Assembly (NCBI GenBank): GCA_025331445.1 | Contig: JAIWNE010000001.1 | Coordinates: 806,001-870,000, forward strand | From: Blakeslea trispora | Lineage: Eukaryota > Mucoromycota > Mucoromycetes > Mucorales > Choanephoraceae | DNA: 64,000 nucleotides | Direction: 5' to 3' | In this document: one piece after another, positions 58,995 to 64,000 of the stretch | Layout: every line of letters begins with the position of its first letter | Numbering within the stretch: the stretch's first letter is position 1 | Program-made: the position numbers and the translations under genes | Notes under the pieces: generated by a model | Databases searched by the model: none | The model's input: the letters and a program-made list of their open reading frames with translations, nothing else | What the model was told of the DNA's origin: nothing

Positions 58995-61258
58995 TTAATG
59001 ATCCTTGGAATGAAGGTCGAACTTCTTCAACAAGCTGTCAATCTTGTCGGAGCTGTAACCGTTGTTGATAATGTCTCTGGCTTCTTGGACTTTACCAAAG
59101 ACGTTGAACAAGACAAGACCAACAATCTTTTGATCCCGAACATAGAAGACAAGACCTTTGCCGAACTTTTCATCTTGGAAGGGATTTGACTTGGCCTTGA
59201 CAGCTTCTGTGACAGGTGCACTGACTGCCTTGTCCTCTCCAAGAGCAGCCCGAGGACTATCAGCTTCAGAAGCAGCAGCAGCAGCAGGTGTATCTTGAGC
59301 TGTAGCCTTGGCCCAAACACTAACAGTAGACAGTTGAGCGTCAATCAAGCCAACAGCTTCATAACCAATTTCAGGACCCAAGTCAGACCAGAACATGGAT
59401 TGATGATCATAAGCACGCGCGTTGTTGCTTACCATGTTTTCAGCTGCATGTCGACCACTCAAGACAGCATGGTCATGATGCTCAATACGGCGACGACCCA
59501 ATTGAACATCATGGAATGAAACCATATCACCAGCAGCATACACATCACTACGAGCCTCAAGTTCGGCATTCACAACCACACCAGCACGTTTTTCATCAAT
59601 CTCCAATCCAGCCTCGCGAGCCAAATCAACACAGGGCTCAATACCAATGGCCACAATCACATGATCAACAGCCAAAGACTCACCATTAGCTAAAGCAAGA
59701 ACAGTCTTTCCAGATTCATCATCAGTGGAAATGGATTGTACAGTGCTCTTTTCCTTAACATCCACACCCACTATCAAGGGAAAAGAGAGAGAGAGAGAGA
59801 GAGAGAAAGGCCGTGTATAAGTAAGCTGTGTTCTATTCAAGTAAGAAAGATAGGCACTTACATTTACGGACACGACTAGTTGTCCATTTAGTCAAATAAC
59901 CAGGGAATACATTGGCCATATTGCCATCTATATTTATCCCCATTTTAATCCTTATGCTGATCCAGTCATGTTTTTAACTATCAAGGAAGCTTACCTTCAG
60001 GGAATACTTGAGTCACCTTGAGGTTTTCTTTACCAGCTAAAATAGAACCAAAATACAATGAATTGCTGTTCTTTGGATATAAAAGAAATCACAAACTTAC
60101 AGCGATGAGCAAGGGCAACAGCGAGCTCAGATCCGAGGAAACCACCACCAATGACAGCAACATGAGCACCATCCTTGGCAACCTTATCCAACTTTTGGAA
60201 GTCGCGAATACTTCTGAAAGTAGTAATGTTCTTGCTTTCGGGTTGATTAGGTAATTTCTTAGGTTTACCACCAGTAGCCAACAAGACCTTGTTGTAATAA
60301 ATGATGCTACCGTCGTTCAATGTAACACTGTGATCTTCGACATTTAATTTGGTGACAGTCTTTCGTAGTAACAACTTGATATTCTTTGTGACCTTGTCAG
60401 AGCCGGAAGCGTCTTCAATCACTTCGTAATCAGCAACATCTTGGTAAATGACACTAGAGAGGAAAAACCATAGTTTATTATTATTACATTGTTCTTTTTT
60501 TTTTGACGAAAACAACTTACTTTCTTTCGGTACCTGACCACTGTTTTTAAAAGAGGATAATTTCTTAAGGTGTTTAGTGGAATCTATTTCTCGGTCGCCA
60601 TATGTAAACTTACATCTTTAAAGTTCAAGGTTTGAGTAACGTTAGGGTCTTCAGAGAACCAAAGCTCCTTTGACAAAGGTGGTCTTATAATAATGTTTTA
60701 GCATACTGATCTCTTAATGTTCTATGTGATTTGACATACCTCATATAAGGTGCATAATCTTCTTCGCCGATGATGATAACCTGTCAAATAGACAGAAGTG
60801 TGAATTTACTGGTGAATACTCTGTACCTCCTATCTTACATTGGCTTCGGGATCTTTTTCCTTGATAGCTTGAGCAGCAGCAAAAGAAGCGGTACCAGCGC
60901 CGACAAGGACATAGGGTTTTTGAATTTGTTGGACAGGAGTTTCTTTCTTTTCGTCTTCACTATCAGTACCAACAACCACCTTTGCTACAGGGGCAGGAAC
61001 ATGTTCTTCCACAAACTCCTTGACCTTCTTCTTGGGGGGAGGAGGGGAAGTTAGCTTGAAGAGCAAGGGACCAAAGACGAGAAGGGAACCAATAGCCCAA
61101 GGTACGCTGCTGCCCTCTTGAGATGCTTGGCTAGCGGAGGGGGTTGAATAAGGGCGCTGAACTAACTTGAAGTTGTTCTTTGCTAATTGTGACTTGAGGT
61201 TGAGTCCTCTTCTTTGAACAAAACGTGCTGAATGGCCAGTTGCTTTCAAGAAGTTCAT
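58995..61258 (-). CDS. AIFM1: Apoptosis-inducing factor-type mitochondrial oxidoreductase
   Basis: Eight exons: 61258-60839, 60780-60740, 60683-60614, 60540-60521, 60453-60101, 60036-59995, 59927-59862 and 59770-58995. They sum to 595 residues in frame. The N-terminus is Arg-rich (mitochondrial leader), followed by a membrane segment ([16 protein letters not shown]) and a Pro/Lys stretch, as in membrane-anchored AIF. The FAD Rossmann motif is [16 protein letters not shown] and the NADH motif [24 protein letters not shown] binds FAD. The C-terminal AIF domain ([18 protein letters not shown]...[20 protein letters not shown]) is complete, with an Ala/Ser insertion. In the family it sits in the intermembrane space, supports respiratory-chain assembly and can move to the nucleus in cell death. 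Confidence 0.94.
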
Positions 61259-62418
<1,160 letters not shown>

Positions 62419-64000
62419 TCACGCTTCGCGTGCAGCCAATACACCGCTTCTTGTACAGAAGGATGCTGTTTTGTTGTGCAGTTCAGTGTTGGAGTGACTG
62501 ATGGTTCTTGAAAATACAGGGAGAGTTTCTTGGAAGAGCAAAGTTGTCATTCCGGAGATGGCAATAGCAAGGGCAGACACTTTATCTCTGGAGGTTGTGT
62601 TACGACCGTGACGAGCAGAAGGGCACTTGGAATTATAGCAGATAAAGGTACCTTTGATTTCTCTATAAGTTATTTTGTCTTGTTTGATAATGCGCGATCT
62701 TGCATGAGTGAGCTTGTTGAAGCAATACACACAAGTCTGGGAAGTATAGTTTTCGTTTGTTATACAGACAGTCGTATACCTTGCATGCCGATCTTGTTTC
62801 CAAATACCACCATATCTAAGATGTCCTCTAATTCTGGAACCTATCCCAAAGCCACGATCACCAATCATCATCAACAGGTTCTTTCTTTGTATTTCTTTTC
62901 CTTTCTTCTTGACATCTTTCTTTTTCGGTTTAGGATTCGTGAATTCCCTTTCGCGAGAGCAAAGGCGGTCCTTGATTTTTTTGGTAAAGTATTCCTGCTT
63001 CATGGCCTGTTTAGATCTTTGTGGAGAATCATAAAAGTTCCTGACTGTCTGTCTATTGGCTTGCAAAAAATGATAGTTTGTCTGGATTGCTTCTACGGAA
63101 CTTGCATTGGATAAACTTTTTTCGGACAACACCTTCTCAGCTTGAATCAAATTCACATCATTTGCCTTTTTAGCAGCAAGCTTGTGTCTGTAGTTCAAGT
63201 TTTGGCTTCCAAAGTCAATGTCTTCAGCGTTGATGACAGTGGACGACGGCAAAGGCTGAAATTCTTCTTCTTGTTCTTCAGTAGTAGTCAAAGCAGAAAA
63301 CCTGTTGTAGAGCTTCAGATGGTAAGTGTATCTTTGAATAGAAACGGGCACTGATTCAGTCATTTTGACAACACCATTGTCTGTGCCGGAGAAGGTGAAA
63401 TTTTTAGCAATAGTATCAGCGTCACCCATCAGTTGCATATCTTCAGCTTTAGCAATCGTAGGCTGGCCCGTAATCTGCTGCAGTTCTCTGGTCTGTCTGG
63501 GCGCTTTTTGATCTCTTTTTGTCAAATTTAATGCTCTTCTGCGGATATACAGCTGGTATCGCTGGTCTGCCAGTTCAGACTTGACTTGTTGAATAGCCAG
63601 AAACAACCTACTTCTATCAGCCTTCAACCCATCAATGTACACCTTGATCTCATTTCTAGCAGCAGTAATCAACTCTTCATCATTATTGGCATGCGGACGT
63701 CGGATATGAGCTTGTATAGTTCTGACAATGTCTGCAATTTGTCTCTGAACACCAGTCATACATTCACCAATTTGAGGACAACATACACCTGCCTCTTCTT
63801 CAGAATCACTACCCTGCACAACAGCAACTTCAGGTTCAAGATTAAGTGGGTTTTTCCAGCCTTGCTTGGCGGTTTTGATCTGCAAACTAAAATCTTGATT
63901 GCTGAATTCTTTAAATCTGTTTTTCAGCTGCTTTGACAAACGGTTGGTGTTCCCCAAGAGTTCATCAATCTCTGGTCTCAAAGTTTCATTGTCTTTTTCG
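62419..64000 (-). CDS. Fanzor/TnpB-like RNA-guided nuclease (N-terminus outside window)
   Basis: The frame is open from the window edge to TGA at 62419-62421, giving at least 526 residues with no intron or stop. Counting from the codon at 63981, a mainly helical N-terminal part precedes RuvC-I FTFSGTDNGVVKM (Asp201, codon at 63381), RuvC-II ITNENYTSQTCVYC (Glu410, 62754) and RuvC-III TTSRDKVSALAIAI (Asp466, 62586). Between the last two lies a zinc ribbon with Cys 417, 420, 448 and 453. The ENYTSQTCxxC and RDxxxALxIAI patterns are the TnpB/Fanzor signature, and the catalytic triad is intact. Fanzors are RNA-guided DNA endonucleases of eukaryotic transposons, related to Cas12. A long basic segment (PKPKKKDVKKKGKEIQRK) could be a nuclear signal. 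Confidence 0.85.
   Translation of the reverse strand, partial: EKDNETLRPEIDELLGNTNRLSKQLKNRFKEFSNQDFSLQIKTAKQGWKNPLNLEPEVAVVQGSDSEEEAGVCCPQIGECMTGVQRQIADIVRTIQAHIRRPHANNDEELITAARNEIKVYIDGLKADRSRLFLAIQQVKSELADQRYQLYIRRRALNLTKRDQKAPRQTRELQQITGQPTIAKAEDMQLMGDADTIAKNFTFSGTDNGVVKMTESVPVSIQRYTYHLKLYNRFSALTTTEEQEEEFQPLPSSTVINAEDIDFGSQNLNYRHKLAAKKANDVNLIQAEKVLSEKSLSNASSVEAIQTNYHFLQANRQTVRNFYDSPQRSKQAMKQEYFTKKIKDRLCSREREFTNPKPKKKDVKKKGKEIQRKNLLMMIGDRGFGIGSRIRGHLRYGGIWKQDRHARYTTVCITNENYTSQTCVYCFNKLTHARSRIIKQDKITYREIKGTFICYNSKCPSARHGRNTTSRDKVSALAIAISGMTTLLFQETLPVFSRTISHSNTELHNKTASFCTRSGVLAAREA

Overview
This is a nuclear contig of an early-diverging fungus, most likely a mucoralean (Mucoromycota). The DNA is AT-rich and the genes are compact. 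They are cut by many 50-80 bp GT-AG introns, occasionally with 10-12 nt micro-exons. The neighbourhood is littered with Tc1/IS630-type transposon debris, a Mutator-like element and a Fanzor-type gene. I place the species no more closely than this.

Layout. 1-995: 3' end of a PEX6 peroxisomal AAA-ATPase. 1687-1769: intron-containing tRNA-Tyr. 3.9-11.2 kb is a transposon-rich block: a decayed Tc1 transposase, a decayed IS630-like transposase on the other strand, and a 4.25-kb Mutator-like element. That element has 140-bp inverted repeats, an apparent 8-bp target duplication, and a nine-exon gene carrying a FAR1-like zinc domain, MULE transposase, SWIM finger and OTU-like protease domain. 11.5-12.1 kb: secreted Gly/His-rich repeat protein with Kex2 sites. 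14.5 kb: 261-bp foldback element. 15.3-18.1 kb: uninterrupted 960-codon transposase-like gene followed by a 12-bp minisatellite.

19.9-27.8 kb holds two convergent DNA-maintenance genes: SMC5 (16 exons) and a UV-damage endonuclease (15 exons, possible mitochondrial leader), with transposase debris between them. 29.9-43.8 kb is dense housekeeping: an old-yellow-enzyme reductase, LEU2 (3-isopropylmalate dehydrogenase) divergent from importin alpha, a Cep120-like C2 protein, an SREA-type GATA iron regulator, a DCN1-like neddylation factor, a mitochondrial carrier, the molybdopterin synthase small subunit, a secreted Streptomyces-subtilisin-inhibitor-like protein, and the ATX1 copper chaperone.

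44.6-61.3 kb: UTP10 divergent from RPS13 (both ribosome production), a candidate C/D snoRNA downstream of RPS13, a 1398-aa golgin-like coiled coil, a bHLH factor, and a membrane-anchored AIF-type oxidoreductase. A 134-bp (CT)n tract follows. The right edge (62419-64000) holds the C-terminal 526 residues of a Fanzor/TnpB-like RNA-guided nuclease with all three RuvC acidic residues visible.

Exon joins were worked out by hand from splice consensus and reading-frame closure. The exon lengths of SMC5, UVE1, DCN1, AIF, UTP10, importin alpha, LEU2 and the other spliced genes sum to whole codons, which supports those models. The exception is the Mutator-like gene, which is off by one base before its OTU exon.
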